Shown: positions 28,612-37,904 of the stretch, one piece after another | How positions within the stretch are numbered: the first letter of the stretch is position 1 | Layout: every line of letters starts with the position of its first letter | IMG/VR virus record: IMGVR_UViG_3300018428_002563 | Span: 35,642 to 99,641 of that record | DNA: 64,000 nt | DNA from: a virus | Strand: one strand, 5' to 3' | Position numbers and translations under genes: made by a program | Notes under the pieces: model-generated | What the model was told of the DNA's origin: nothing | Databases searched by the model: none | The model's input: the letters and a program-made list of their open reading frames with translations, nothing else

Positions 28612-29616
28612 ATGGCAGGAAGTAGTATACAAGGATTTTTACAATCCGCTAACTTATTAGAAAACACACAGGACAGACAGTTACTTAATAACCTTGCTGA
28701 AGCACCTATTGCAGACGATATAAGTTTGTTTATTAACAATAACCAAAACGTTAGTGTTTTAGAAATAGACGCATTAGAATACAATTTTATTACAGGATTA
28801 GTTACACTAGTAAACGACACTCCTGCAAAAAATGCGGCTAGGAGTGCTGTTTTTACAAATGGTGACCCTATAAAAATTCTAGATGTAAACGATAATGTAT
28901 TAAAAGACGATCTCTACGCAGCAGATAGTGATGGTGAAAAAACTTTTGGGTTTGCAACTGATGTTGAGTTAGAAGAACAATATACTTTTGCACCACCTAG
29001 TGCTGGGTTTAAAGTTGTTAGATCAGACGCCGTTGTATTATCAAACTTAACATACTTAGGTGCTGTTGAAGACACAGCAGGATTTAGTAGTGGTCTTTCA
29101 ACAGGTAGCGAAAATCCGGAAGGAGCGGGTGGTATTGAACCTGAAGACACGTATGCAAATCAATTTCTAGAAATTTATCAATACCTTGACATTGCAAAGT
29201 ATCAAGCAAACAAAAAATTTGTTGAAGATAGAGATGTAGCCACAGATGATGATTTTAAAATGGAGGGTACATTTAGTATCGAAGATCCTTCAGATATGAT
29301 TGTTACAGAAGGCGTAATAACATCTAGTCCAGGCCTTTACATAACAAATCCATCAAGCCCTGTTACAAATATACAGCGTATTAGAGCATTTAGTGATACG
29401 TCTAATCCTTGGGAAGTTACAGGCACTGGTGTTAATACTAAGTTAACAACTAACGCCGTTTCTGCACAAACCGGTGATCTTAAATTAAACAATGGTATAT
29501 TAGTTGACGGTGTTACACCTATAACAGAAAGTGGAACTGTAAACAATACAACTTTTACACATAAAGCAAAAGTAAAGATTGATGGTATTGACTACTATTT
29601 GTGTTTAACTAGTTGA
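28612..29616 (+). CDS. virion structural protein (334 aa)
   Basis: A 334-aa acidic beta-rich protein at the end of the plus-strand fibre operon. The N-terminal helix 'GFLQSANLLENTQDRQLLNNL' region is followed by beta-rich sequence. Near the C-terminus 'SSPGLYITNPSSPVTNIQRI' and 'GDLKLNNGILVDG' resemble the terminal domains of phage collar/fibre proteins. Its 3' end overlaps the convergent gene by 12 nt. No specific T4 counterpart recognised. Confidence 0.65.
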   Translation: MAGSSIQGFLQSANLLENTQDRQLLNNLAEAPIADDISLFINNNQNVSVLEIDALEYNFITGLVTLVNDTPAKNAARSAVFTNGDPIKILDVNDNVLKDDLYAADSDGEKTFGFATDVELEEQYTFAPPSAGFKVVRSDAVVLSNLTYLGAVEDTAGFSSGLSTGSENPEGAGGIEPEDTYANQFLEIYQYLDIAKYQANKKFVEDRDVATDDDFKMEGTFSIEDPSDMIVTEGVITSSPGLYITNPSSPVTNIQRIRAFSDTSNPWEVTGTGVNTKLTTNAVSAQTGDLKLNNGILVDGVTPITESGTVNNTTFTHKAKVKIDGIDYYLCLTS

Positions 29617-31872
29617 TGCTAATACTTTGTAAACTGTACCATTAAACGTAATAGGAACAGTTCTATCAAAATTATTTGTTACCCCTATTCCTAATTGTGT
29701 AACATTACAGTTTTCAGCAACAAGATCTCTTACCTTTAACACACTGTTACCATTAATCATTTGTAGTCCAACTGTAGCACCTAGACCATCTGTAGTTCTA
29801 AGTCCGTTTAATGTTCCTACAAAAGGTGGCGCTGTGTTTAAAGGAATAACACATGCTTCTTTATTTTGTGTTGTGTCAGTAGGACAAATAACTACAGTAG
29901 TACCAGCAACCATATCGTCCGGTGCTTGAACTGTTTTATTAATCGTTATTGTATTTGTGTTAGTATCTATGGCTGTAATTCTAGTTAAAGTCGTAGGATC
30001 ATTTTCATCTACAGCAGGTAGGTAAGGACTACTTTGTATAACATTGTTTAGGCCAAATCCATTTACATCATTTAAAACTAGTTGATTAGAACCAACTGTT
30101 GCGGTTTGTGTAAGTTCTCGTCCTAATGTTCCTACACAAAAATTATCTAAACTATTGTTAAGAAGACCTTTATCTGCATAGAAAAATACTTCTTCTAATC
30201 CGTTTAAATTCATAGCAATGTTTGTAGTAAATTCACGAATACTAACTATGCTAGTAACTCTTATATAATCTGTGCCTGCAGGATTACTTGCCGCAACTAC
30301 TACCGTTCCTACTTTTAACCCTTCAGTGGTAGTAATAGTAACATTAAAATTATTCGACGTTCCTGCTTGTACATCTAAAAATCCTCTATGATCCATAAAT
30401 CTTACAGGAACTGTAGCATCCGCCGATGCTGTTGCATTAGCAATTACAATATTATTTCTTGAAATATCACTAACGCTAGTGCCTTTTGTAAGAGCAGGAG
30501 TGATTATCTTATTGCCTATCTCTATATTATCAGTATATGGGCTTGTCGAAGTTGTTGCTAAAACGTTACTATCTTGCGTTAACGTGTAGGTATACTCTGC
30601 TTTAAGTGCGTCAGCATATCTTAATGGTGGCGCATATGTAACAGTCAATGGTGAAATACTTAACCATTTTGCGTATTGCGTACTAAAGTTTACATCTTCA
30701 GGTCCAATAGTACCTCCGCCTACAAGTAATCTTTTATCGTAAAATCCTTTAAAACTGTCTTCTTCAAAGTCTACTGGTACGTCTTGATAGAGATACCAGT
30801 AAGGCCAATCTCCACTATCTTTAATATTTGTAGATAAATTGCAATCAATAAATTTGTTAAAATAATTTGCACTTTCCGAAGCATACCAATATGTTAATCT
30901 GATTTGGACAGGAACATATTTTTCAAGATTTGCTTCTGTATGTATAAAACTAAAACTTTCACTTCCGATTTTATTTTGTATGCTATACGTAAATGTAGAA
31001 CCAGCAGGTGCTGTAACAGATTGGTTAAGTGTTATTGTGCTATTACCTACGCCATCTACAAATAAACCATTACTAATTTCAGCTGCGAGTATAGGAGTAC
31101 CTTGATCATCTACAGCCGCAATTATTTGGTCGCCAATAACTACAGTTCTTGCATCAATAGGATCTACTGTAACATCTGTTTGGCTTGTCATTGCACTTAA
31201 ATGTTCAATTGGTCTATCTTCTGCAAATGTATTTTGAACTACTTGTAAATCTCCAAATTCATCTGCAACTTCAAACATAACTAAACCTGTTGTTGAAAAA
31301 CTAAATGTGCTAGGTCCACTTGCATCCGGAACATAATATCCGCTCCATTGTATTAGTCCGTTTGCACCACCGAGTGTATCGTCTAATTTGTTACTGAATT
31401 CAAAAACACCATTATTCCAATAAGGCTTAGTAACCGTAGGATCTCCTGTAACAATAGTAGCACCTGTACTATTTTTTGTTAAATTTTGGCTAATCTGATC
31501 AGTTTCATAAAATCTAGCAATTAAACCGTCTCCTCCATTAAAGAATGGTGGATCATTAGTAGTTGCGATAATAGTGTCTAATTGATTTTTTACTGTAATA
31601 ACTGGAGATGCTATTACATCTTCTAGTTCGTTATCTTCGTTTAATACAGTATTTTTTACAGCAAGTCCTGCCATTAGGCCGATATCTCTATTAGTTACTG
31701 TGCTATTGCTTATTCCTTTAATAGCATCTAGATCGCCGCCTGTAAAAACCTTATTATCACTACCTACAACAAGGTTGTTTAGCACATTGTTTAGTGCTTG
31801 ATCTTTGTTAGATAAGTCAGAAAGGTTTAAATCTCTGCGTAGTCCTATATTTCTAAAAGATGGTCTTGCCAT
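29605..31872 (-). CDS. virion structural protein with PA14-like domain (755 aa)
   Basis: A 755-aa protein on the minus strand, the only large virion gene in this orientation. The start at 31872 is fixed by AAGGAG 6 nt upstream; a longer frame to 32109 lies over the divergent gene. Residues about 125-330 look like a PA14 domain: 'GLIARFYETDQIS', 'IQWSGYYVPDASGPSTFSF', 'VMFEVADEFGD', 'YVPVQIRLTYWYASE'. PA14 is a carbohydrate-binding beta-barrel. The remainder is repetitive beta sequence. It is expressed from a late octamer on the minus strand (31892-31899), paired with one on the plus strand. Confidence 0.75.
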   Translation of the reverse strand: MARPSFRNIGLRRDLNLSDLSNKDQALNNVLNNLVVGSDNKVFTGGDLDAIKGISNSTVTNRDIGLMAGLAVKNTVLNEDNELEDVIASPVITVKNQLDTIIATTNDPPFFNGGDGLIARFYETDQISQNLTKNSTGATIVTGDPTVTKPYWNNGVFEFSNKLDDTLGGANGLIQWSGYYVPDASGPSTFSFSTTGLVMFEVADEFGDLQVVQNTFAEDRPIEHLSAMTSQTDVTVDPIDARTVVIGDQIIAAVDDQGTPILAAEISNGLFVDGVGNSTITLNQSVTAPAGSTFTYSIQNKIGSESFSFIHTEANLEKYVPVQIRLTYWYASESANYFNKFIDCNLSTNIKDSGDWPYWYLYQDVPVDFEEDSFKGFYDKRLLVGGGTIGPEDVNFSTQYAKWLSISPLTVTYAPPLRYADALKAEYTYTLTQDSNVLATTSTSPYTDNIEIGNKIITPALTKGTSVSDISRNNIVIANATASADATVPVRFMDHRGFLDVQAGTSNNFNVTITTTEGLKVGTVVVAASNPAGTDYIRVTSIVSIREFTTNIAMNLNGLEEVFFYADKGLLNNSLDNFCVGTLGRELTQTATVGSNQLVLNDVNGFGLNNVIQSSPYLPAVDENDPTTLTRITAIDTNTNTITINKTVQAPDDMVAGTTVVICPTDTTQNKEACVIPLNTAPPFVGTLNGLRTTDGLGATVGLQMINGNSVLKVRDLVAENCNVTQLGIGVTNNFDRTVPITFNGTVYKVLASTS

Positions 31873-31891
31873 GTAAAACTCCTTGTTACAG

Positions 31892-31899
31892 TATTTATC
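31892..31899 (-). promoter_or_regulatory. late promoter octamer GATAAATA, minus strand
   Basis: 19 nt before the ATG of the minus-strand PA14-like gene. Left half of the palindrome GTATTTATCA-GGTT-TGATAAATAC (31891-31914). Confidence 0.75.
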
Positions 31900-31905
31900 A
31901 GGTTT

Positions 31906-31913
31906 GATAAATA
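31906..31913 (+). promoter_or_regulatory. late promoter octamer GATAAATA, plus strand
   Basis: 23 nt before ATG 31937. Right half of the divergent palindrome with 31892-31899. Confidence 0.75.
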
Positions 31914-31936
31914 CAATATATGATAGGAAACCAACA

Positions 31937-32626
31937 ATGGCAGTAGAATTAGTAAACATAGGTAGAATTGCAAACGATGGTACAGGCGATGACCTTAGAG
32001 AAGCCTTTATCAAAATTAATCGAAGTCTTGAGGATTTAGACCTACGTATTGATGATAAAACAGAAGGCGAAAACCTAGGCTCAGGTGCCGGTGTTTTCAA
32101 ACAACGCACTGGTTATAATTTAGAATTTAAATCCATTGTAGGATCAAACGACATTACTGTTACAGCAAATCCTAATGATATAACATTATCAGTAGATCCA
32201 ACACTGGCTGCTAGACCTATAGTTGCAGATACAGGAACTATAACTGTTCCTGCGAGAGGCACTTTGCGTATACAGGGCGGTAGTGGCATAACTACGCAGG
32301 CAAACGAATCAAACAACTCTGTAACCATTAGCGGAAATGCATCACTAGAAACTGACACAAATCCAACCCTAAATGCTAACCTAAACGCAAACGGCTTTGC
32401 TATTTTAAATGTAGGAACACTTACAGGTACAAACGTACAAAGTAATGTATACGATGTTGACATAAGAACACTAAATGACTTATTCATTAATTTAGACTTT
32501 GGTGATTTTGAAAGTAACACTGACAATTTTGTAGACTTTTTAAAAGATCTTGTAGATGCTGATTACGGTACGCTTACAAGTCCTAATCTATTAAACACGG
32601 ATAACGGACTATTACCAACATTGTAA
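31937..32626 (+). CDS. virion structural protein with shared N-terminal adaptor (229 aa)
   Basis: A 229-aa protein; ATG 31937 lies 23 nt after a late octamer, with AGGAAA upstream. Residues about 10-35 ('ANDGTGDDLREAFIKINRSL') are clearly related to the N-terminus of the 2983-aa fibre and, more distantly, to the 36044 protein. The middle is a small beta domain ('TITVPARGTLRIQGGSGITT') typical of marine T4-like fibre proteins. It may be a short adaptor or connector at the base of the appendages. Confidence 0.7.
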   Translation: MAVELVNIGRIANDGTGDDLREAFIKINRSLEDLDLRIDDKTEGENLGSGAGVFKQRTGYNLEFKSIVGSNDITVTANPNDITLSVDPTLAARPIVADTGTITVPARGTLRIQGGSGITTQANESNNSVTISGNASLETDTNPTLNANLNANGFAILNVGTLTGTNVQSNVYDVDIRTLNDLFINLDFGDFESNTDNFVDFLKDLVDADYGTLTSPNLLNTDNGLLPTL

Positions 32627-32631
32627 ATTCC

Positions 32632-32639
32632 GATAAATA
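32632..32639 (+). promoter_or_regulatory. late promoter octamer GATAAATA
   Basis: 19 nt before the ATG of the 1117-aa Ig-like virion gene. Confidence 0.7.
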
Positions 32640-32658
32640 GCTATGTAAGGAATTTTAT

Positions 32659-35600
32659 ATGGCAAGTATCTGGACACAACCAAATAACTACAAACTAAGA
32701 ACACTTGTAGAAAGAGTAAAATTAGAAACAGGTGATTTTATTTTACCTGTAGATAACCAAGCGAATATTACTTTAATTGCTGGAAAACTTCCATCTGGAT
32801 GCAGATTAGAAGGTGTAGAAATTGTTGGTACACCTTTTGAAGTCGAAATTACTAAAACATTTAAATTTGTACTTAGAGCAACTCTAGGCACAGTTGTTGA
32901 AGATAGAACATTTACTATAGACGTAACAGGACCAGACGAACCTTTTTGGATTACACAACCGGGACTACTACCAATAGGAGCAAATGAAAACCTATTTGTA
33001 TTAGATAACCAAATAATAGATTACCAATTTTTAGCATTAGATGCAGACACAGCCGCAGGGCAAATATTAGAATACTATATAGTACCGGGGGAGGGCACCC
33101 TACCGCCTGGCTTGTCTTTAACATCAACAGGTAGAATTCAAGGAGTTGTAGAACCTTTACTTGCACTTGATAAACAATCTGAAAAGGGCGGCTTTGATAC
33201 AGCACCTTATGATGCATATCCAAATGATTTTAGTATTAAACCAGATAGAGGCTTTGATAGTTTCTATTATGACAACGTAAGATACGATACACAATCAAAT
33301 CCGCAAGTTCCAAAGAAATTAAATAGATTTTATGAGTTTAAAGTTACTATCAATGACGGTGTAACTGAAAACCCACCAAAAAGAAAATTTAAGATTTATG
33401 TTGTAGGCGATGATTATCTAAGAGCAGATAACACTATTATGAAAGTATCTAATGGTGTATTTAAAGCAGATAACACACATATTCGACAACCTAAATGGTT
33501 AACACCTGCTGATTTAGGATATAAAAAATCTAACAATAATGCTACAATATATCTAGATGTGTATGATTCAGATACCTTAGACGGAAATGTTTTATACAGT
33601 GTTGACGAATTAAACAATGATAACTCAGAAAGTGTGTTGCCGCCGGGACTAAAACTAGATGTATTTGCCGGTGAGCTTACAGGAACAATACCATACCAAC
33701 CTCAGAGTTTTAAAGATTATAAGTTTACTATCAGAGCAACAAGATATACAAATGACTTAGATTATGCTGTAGTAACAGGTACATTTTATGAAGATACTCT
33801 TGCAGGAGAACGATCATTTAAGGTATTTAAACTTCCGTTAAATGTTCAAGACGGCATTACACTAAATGACGGCATTGATGATCTAAACGATTTAAAAGAC
33901 CAAACACTATTACTAAATGGTCGTAGTTACAAAGTTGAATCAGTAGATGGTTCAGACGAAGACTTTGATATTATTACATTAACAGAAGGACTACGTCCAT
34001 TCATAAGTTTTACACTTGCCGAAGATTCAGTATCTCAAGCACAATCCATATTTGTAGAAAAATTAAATTTATTTGAAAGACAACAATTTAAAGATAAAAA
34101 AATAAATTATATTAGAGATACAATTACAGAAAGTTATACAATACAAAATATATATGGTTATAGAAAATGGCAGATTACAAGTCCAACTAATAGTATAACA
34201 ATTAATCTTGAGGCTGCAGGAGCATCTGAATTACCAATTGGTGAAACAGAAACATTTACTGAAACTATTATAAGAGTATTTGAAGGCAATGAATTACCTG
34301 TATATGTAGAAGCCGGCGCAACTACAGGAAGCGTTACTTTTTGGGCGCCTGATAATGCTCTAACAAAATCTTCTAGGATTACAACTATATTCCCAGGTGC
34401 CGATATTAAACGTACCCTTTTAGATAAAGATAAAGATTTAGTATACTTTGACAGACCACTTGAAATTGGTAGAGATTATGTAACAGGACAGACAGTTAGT
34501 ATTGCATTATTTGCAGACGGCTTTTTTGAAAAAGAATTGCTTACCTATGCAAATGAAGACGTAAATAATCCTTCGACTCCTAAAACATTTACTATAAGAA
34601 TATTAGGAGAAGTTGATAGTGAAATTACATGGATTACTCCTGCTAACCTTGGAAGTATTACAGCCAATTTCTTTAGCACCAAACGTGTCACCGCACAAAC
34701 AAATGTACCTGATACTAGACTAATTTATAGTATTATAAAAGGCCGTTTGCCAAACGGGCTTAGATTAGCGTATACAGGCGAAATAATAGGTAAAGTAACA
34801 CAGTTTGGTACACTAGAAAATTTAGGATTAACAACATTTGACAATGCTGACTTTAGTTTAGACGGTGGTACTACATCAATAGACAGACAATATAAGTTTA
34901 CAATTAGAGCAGAAGATAGATTTGGATACAGTGCTGTTGAACGTGAATTTATAATAGACATAATCGATCAAGACAATACGCTTTATAGTAACTTGTATAT
35001 TAGGCCAATGTTAGACCCTAATGTACGTAAAGAATATAAACGTTTTGTAAGTGATCCTGATATATTCCCAACAAATAGCATTTATAGACCAAGTGATCCT
35101 AACTTTGGAATACAAACAAAAATTAGTATGCTTGCCTATGCTGGAATTGAAACTAAAAATATCGACGAATACGTAGCAGCAACAGCAAAGAATCATAAAA
35201 GACGTCAGTATCATATAGGTGATATTAAAACGGCTATTGCAAAAGAACCAGGATCTAATGATATTGTTTACGAAGTAGTTTACTTAGAAATAGTGGATCC
35301 GAGAGATAGTAAAAAAGGAAAAGTTGCAAATAACTTTATAGGTCATCCCCAACCAGCAATTACCGCAGATGCTGTGTCTTTTGAAGTATTAGACGATGAA
35401 ACAGCACAAGACACAGGTTTTGATATTGTACAAATTGACGGACGTTTTAGAGATAGTGAAATAATACTAGATCAAGGTGCAGGCATGACTGTCGGCACTA
35501 GAGAAGGTGACTTAATTCAAAATGTTGACAATGACGATATTGATGTATTCTTACGTGATGGTACAGAAGTACATGTAGATGTAGACCTAAGTGATGCTGA

Positions 35601-36012
35601 ACCTATTAGACAAAGATTAAGACAACGTGGAGAAAACGTTATTAAAGCAGATAGTGATGCTGTTACTATAAATGATGCTAACGAAGTTAATATGTACATT
35701 AGTAACACAACAAACATGCGTGAACAATTAGAAGCAATAGGAAAAAGTCAACGACAATACTTACCTTTATGGATGCGTACAGGTCAAGATGGAAGTATAC
35801 AAGAGCTAGACTATGTTACAGCAATTCCATTAGCATATGTTAAACCTGGAGAATCGAAAAAGGTGCTGACAAATGTAAAAAATGCATTAAATAACGGAGT
35901 ATTTGATTTTAAAACAATTAACTTCGATGTTGACAGATATGTTGTAGATAGTGCAACAGGAGTTCAAGAAGAAAGATATATTGTCTTTCCAAATTATGTT
36001 TTTAATGTTTAA
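32659..36012 (+). CDS. virion structural protein with Ig-like (He_PIG-type) domains (1117 aa)
   Basis: An 1117-aa protein starting 19 nt after a late octamer. At least three copies of the 'LPxGLxLxxxGxIxG' signature of putative Ig/cadherin-like (He_PIG) domains are visible: 'LPPGLSLTSTGRIQGVVEP', 'LPPGLKLDVFAGELTGTIP' and 'LPNGLRLAYTGEIIGKV'. Each is followed by a 'YxFTIRAxD' strand. The C-terminal 250 residues are more helical and charged. This architecture fits a long rod-like appendage or baseplate-associated protein; similar large proteins occur in marine T4-like phages. Confidence 0.75.
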   Translation: MASIWTQPNNYKLRTLVERVKLETGDFILPVDNQANITLIAGKLPSGCRLEGVEIVGTPFEVEITKTFKFVLRATLGTVVEDRTFTIDVTGPDEPFWITQPGLLPIGANENLFVLDNQIIDYQFLALDADTAAGQILEYYIVPGEGTLPPGLSLTSTGRIQGVVEPLLALDKQSEKGGFDTAPYDAYPNDFSIKPDRGFDSFYYDNVRYDTQSNPQVPKKLNRFYEFKVTINDGVTENPPKRKFKIYVVGDDYLRADNTIMKVSNGVFKADNTHIRQPKWLTPADLGYKKSNNNATIYLDVYDSDTLDGNVLYSVDELNNDNSESVLPPGLKLDVFAGELTGTIPYQPQSFKDYKFTIRATRYTNDLDYAVVTGTFYEDTLAGERSFKVFKLPLNVQDGITLNDGIDDLNDLKDQTLLLNGRSYKVESVDGSDEDFDIITLTEGLRPFISFTLAEDSVSQAQSIFVEKLNLFERQQFKDKKINYIRDTITESYTIQNIYGYRKWQITSPTNSITINLEAAGASELPIGETETFTETIIRVFEGNELPVYVEAGATTGSVTFWAPDNALTKSSRITTIFPGADIKRTLLDKDKDLVYFDRPLEIGRDYVTGQTVSIALFADGFFEKELLTYANEDVNNPSTPKTFTIRILGEVDSEITWITPANLGSITANFFSTKRVTAQTNVPDTRLIYSIIKGRLPNGLRLAYTGEIIGKVTQFGTLENLGLTTFDNADFSLDGGTTSIDRQYKFTIRAEDRFGYSAVEREFIIDIIDQDNTLYSNLYIRPMLDPNVRKEYKRFVSDPDIFPTNSIYRPSDPNFGIQTKISMLAYAGIETKNIDEYVAATAKNHKRRQYHIGDIKTAIAKEPGSNDIVYEVVYLEIVDPRDSKKGKVANNFIGHPQPAITADAVSFEVLDDETAQDTGFDIVQIDGRFRDSEIILDQGAGMTVGTREGDLIQNVDNDDIDVFLRDGTEVHVDVDLSDAEPIRQRLRQRGENVIKADSDAVTINDANEVNMYISNTTNMREQLEAIGKSQRQYLPLWMRTGQDGSIQELDYVTAIPLAYVKPGESKKVLTNVKNALNNGVFDFKTINFDVDRYVVDSATGVQEERYIVFPNYVFNV

Positions 36013-36017
36013 TGCTA

Positions 36018-36025
36018 GATAAATA
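36018..36025 (+). promoter_or_regulatory. late promoter octamer GATAAATA
   Basis: 18 nt before ATG 36044, AGGAG between. Confidence 0.7.
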
Positions 36026-36043
36026 ATATACCAGGAGAACAAA

Positions 36044-36664
36044 ATGGCCAGTAATATAGTAGATACAACAATTGATGATACGTTTCCTGTCGCAGGCGTA
36101 GATAACGATAGTCAAGGTTTTAGAGATAATTTCAATATTATTAAACAAAACTTTACAGCGGCAAGAGCAGAAATTACAGAACTTCAAGCAAATGCTGTTT
36201 TAAAAAATAAGTTAGACAGCCAAGAAGAACTAGACAACAACTTTGGCGGTAACGAAGTAACACAAGCATTATTTAAAAATTGTGCCGATGGCGTGTTTGA
36301 AGCAGGTGCAATTAACAACGCAACAAATATAAGTTATCTTAACGGGGTTTATCAATCAGGAATACTAACTCAAGCATATGTAGATAGTGGCGATGACCTT
36401 ACTTTAGCAGACTGGCCTGCTAGTGGTTATGCAAGAATGCTTATAGAACTTGTTGCAGATTTACCTGGTGTTTCTAGAGTAGTAACGTTCCGTAGTGAAG
36501 GAAGTTACACTATGAAAAAATTAACTACTGACTCTTGGTCTTCTACCACAGCAACTAGTGTTAGTATAGATGTAGACAGCGATACAAATCAAACTATCTT
36601 AGAATTTTGGACTAACGATGGTGGTAACACTATTTTTGCAAAAGTACTAGGACAGTTTGAGTAA
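36044..36664 (+). CDS. virion structural protein (206 aa)
   Basis: A 206-aa protein with AGGAG upstream and a late octamer 18 nt before the start. The N-terminus 'PVAGVDNDSQGFRDNFNIIK' is a distant relative of the adaptor module in the 5557 and 31937 proteins, followed by a coiled-coil segment ('NFTAARAEITELQANA'). The C-terminus is beta-rich. Probably a small tail or baseplate component. Confidence 0.65.
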   Translation: MASNIVDTTIDDTFPVAGVDNDSQGFRDNFNIIKQNFTAARAEITELQANAVLKNKLDSQEELDNNFGGNEVTQALFKNCADGVFEAGAINNATNISYLNGVYQSGILTQAYVDSGDDLTLADWPASGYARMLIELVADLPGVSRVVTFRSEGSYTMKKLTTDSWSSTTATSVSIDVDSDTNQTILEFWTNDGGNTIFAKVLGQFE

Positions 36665-36898
36665 ATGTTTAATCCTTTAGTTGACGACTTTTCTCTATTG
36701 TCAGATACTGAAGTTGAAGAAAAGTTACTAGATCTTAGAAGAAAATACTGGCTAACAAGAAACCCCTCTGTTCAAGAACAGATTCAAGTCATTATGAATA
36801 TGTATGCAGAAGAACTTTCTGTACGTAGAGCACAAGCAATGAAAAAAGCAAATGATGACAGCGAAAATGGACTTGACAATCTGATTAATATCAGTTAA
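36665..36898 (+). CDS. hypothetical helical protein
   Basis: A 77-aa, charged, fully helical protein ('DTEVEEKLLDLRRKYWLT') beginning on the base after the preceding stop. It is in the late transcript of the 206-aa structural gene. A small assembly or structural factor is likely; no domain recognised. Confidence 0.6.
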   Translation: MFNPLVDDFSLLSDTEVEEKLLDLRRKYWLTRNPSVQEQIQVIMNMYAEELSVRRAQAMKKANDDSENGLDNLINIS

Positions 36899-36907
36899 AA
36901 TACATAT

Positions 36908-37465
36908 ATGCTTATGAAAACAGATTCTCTAGGAATACCAAGATTCTCTAATCGCGATCTTATAGATATGATCTATAATGGAGATGCGGATAAAGTTCAT
37001 GTGGTTTTATGCGATCCTAGCGATGACATAGACAAGTTTAATACAGCAATGGAAGAACAAGGTATGAATCCATTGCAAAAGTATATTCCACTAGATGTAG
37101 ATCAAAAAACATTTGACGGTGTATGTCAGGGCGAATGGTTTATGCCAGAAGAATATAAATCGCTTGCGATTGAAGAATGGTTATTTGCAAAAGTAATGGA
37201 AGAAAAACAACACGCCGGAGTTGATTTTGTATATAACTCTACAGAATGGATGCGGGTAGAACAAGAACTAGAAGCGTATAAAGAGCGTGGTATGTATGAC
37301 CTACTACGCTATATGGTATATCTAGTAGACTTTATGCGTGAGAATAACATTGTATGGGGTGTAGGACGTGGGTCAAGTGTAGCAAGTTATGTGTTATACT
37401 TAATAGGTGTTCATAAGATAAATTCAATCCAATATGACTTGGATTGGCGAGAGTTCTTAAGATAA
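36908..37465 (+). CDS. truncated DNA polymerase III alpha (DnaE)-like protein
   Basis: A 185-aa protein whose C-terminal half matches the start of the C-family polymerase core: 'EQELEAYKERGMYDLLRYM', 'LVDFMRENNIVWGVGRGSSV', then 'YDLDWREFLR'. In DnaE this is the palm segment with the 'VGPGRGSAAGS' loop. The protein stops exactly where DnaE would continue to its catalytic 'PDFDID' aspartates, so it cannot polymerise alone. It lies in a late unit between a virion gene and the co-chaperonin. No continuation is seen in the next frame. A scavenged nucleotide- or DNA-binding module is possible. Confidence 0.6.
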   Translation: MLMKTDSLGIPRFSNRDLIDMIYNGDADKVHVVLCDPSDDIDKFNTAMEEQGMNPLQKYIPLDVDQKTFDGVCQGEWFMPEEYKSLAIEEWLFAKVMEEKQHAGVDFVYNSTEWMRVEQELEAYKERGMYDLLRYMVYLVDFMRENNIVWGVGRGSSVASYVLYLIGVHKINSIQYDLDWREFLR

Positions 37466-37468
37466 ATA
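37461..37468 (+). promoter_or_regulatory. late promoter octamer GATAAATA
   Basis: 22 nt before ATG 37491; contains the stop of the DnaE-like gene. Serves the co-chaperonin unit. Confidence 0.7.
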
Positions 37469-37490
37469 CGTACATAATAGGAGAAGCATT

Positions 37491-37904
37491 ATGGCAATGA
37501 GACAAAAAGGTCAAAAGACCTATACAACAATGCAAGGCAAACAGATTGATATGGATTTGTTGCGTAAGAAGAATGAATTAACTCCTGCGGTAGGCAATGC
37601 TCGTGTAAATGCACGAGGTGATGAGCTTGGCCCAGGTGGTAAAATTGTTCGTAAGCGTGAACAAGTAATTAAAGATTACTATAAGGGATCTATGCCTGTA
37701 TCAGAAGAACCTGCGGTTACTGTATCTGATGTTGTAAAAGAAGAACCTGTTGTTCAAAAAACTGTCAAATCTAAAACTACTACAAGAGCTCAGCAAAAAG
37801 AGGCTGAAGCTACACCATCTGAAGCAGAACTTAAAGAGTTTGAAGAAATGGACGATGGTTGGGTAGAAGACGAAGACGGCAATTTTGTGCAAAAAGGTGA
37901 CTAA
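37491..37904 (+). CDS. hypothetical late protein
   Basis: A 137-aa protein with AGGAGA and a late octamer 22 nt upstream. A basic N-terminal half ('MAMRQKGQKTYTTMQGKQID') has the motif 'NARVNARGDELGPGGKIVRK', and an acidic, Pro/Glu-rich C-terminal half looks disordered. I recognise it only as a marine T4-like conserved type located before the co-chaperonin gene; function unknown. It shares TAATG with the next gene. Confidence 0.6.
   Translation: MAMRQKGQKTYTTMQGKQIDMDLLRKKNELTPAVGNARVNARGDELGPGGKIVRKREQVIKDYYKGSMPVSEEPAVTVSDVVKEEPVVQKTVKSKTTTRAQQKEAEATPSEAELKEFEEMDDGWVEDEDGNFVQKGD

Noticed and set aside
36908-37904. Frameshifted full-length DnaE continuing into the next gene
   Set aside because: The next frames contain no PDFDxD or later polymerase motifs and have their own promoter and Shine-Dalgarno.
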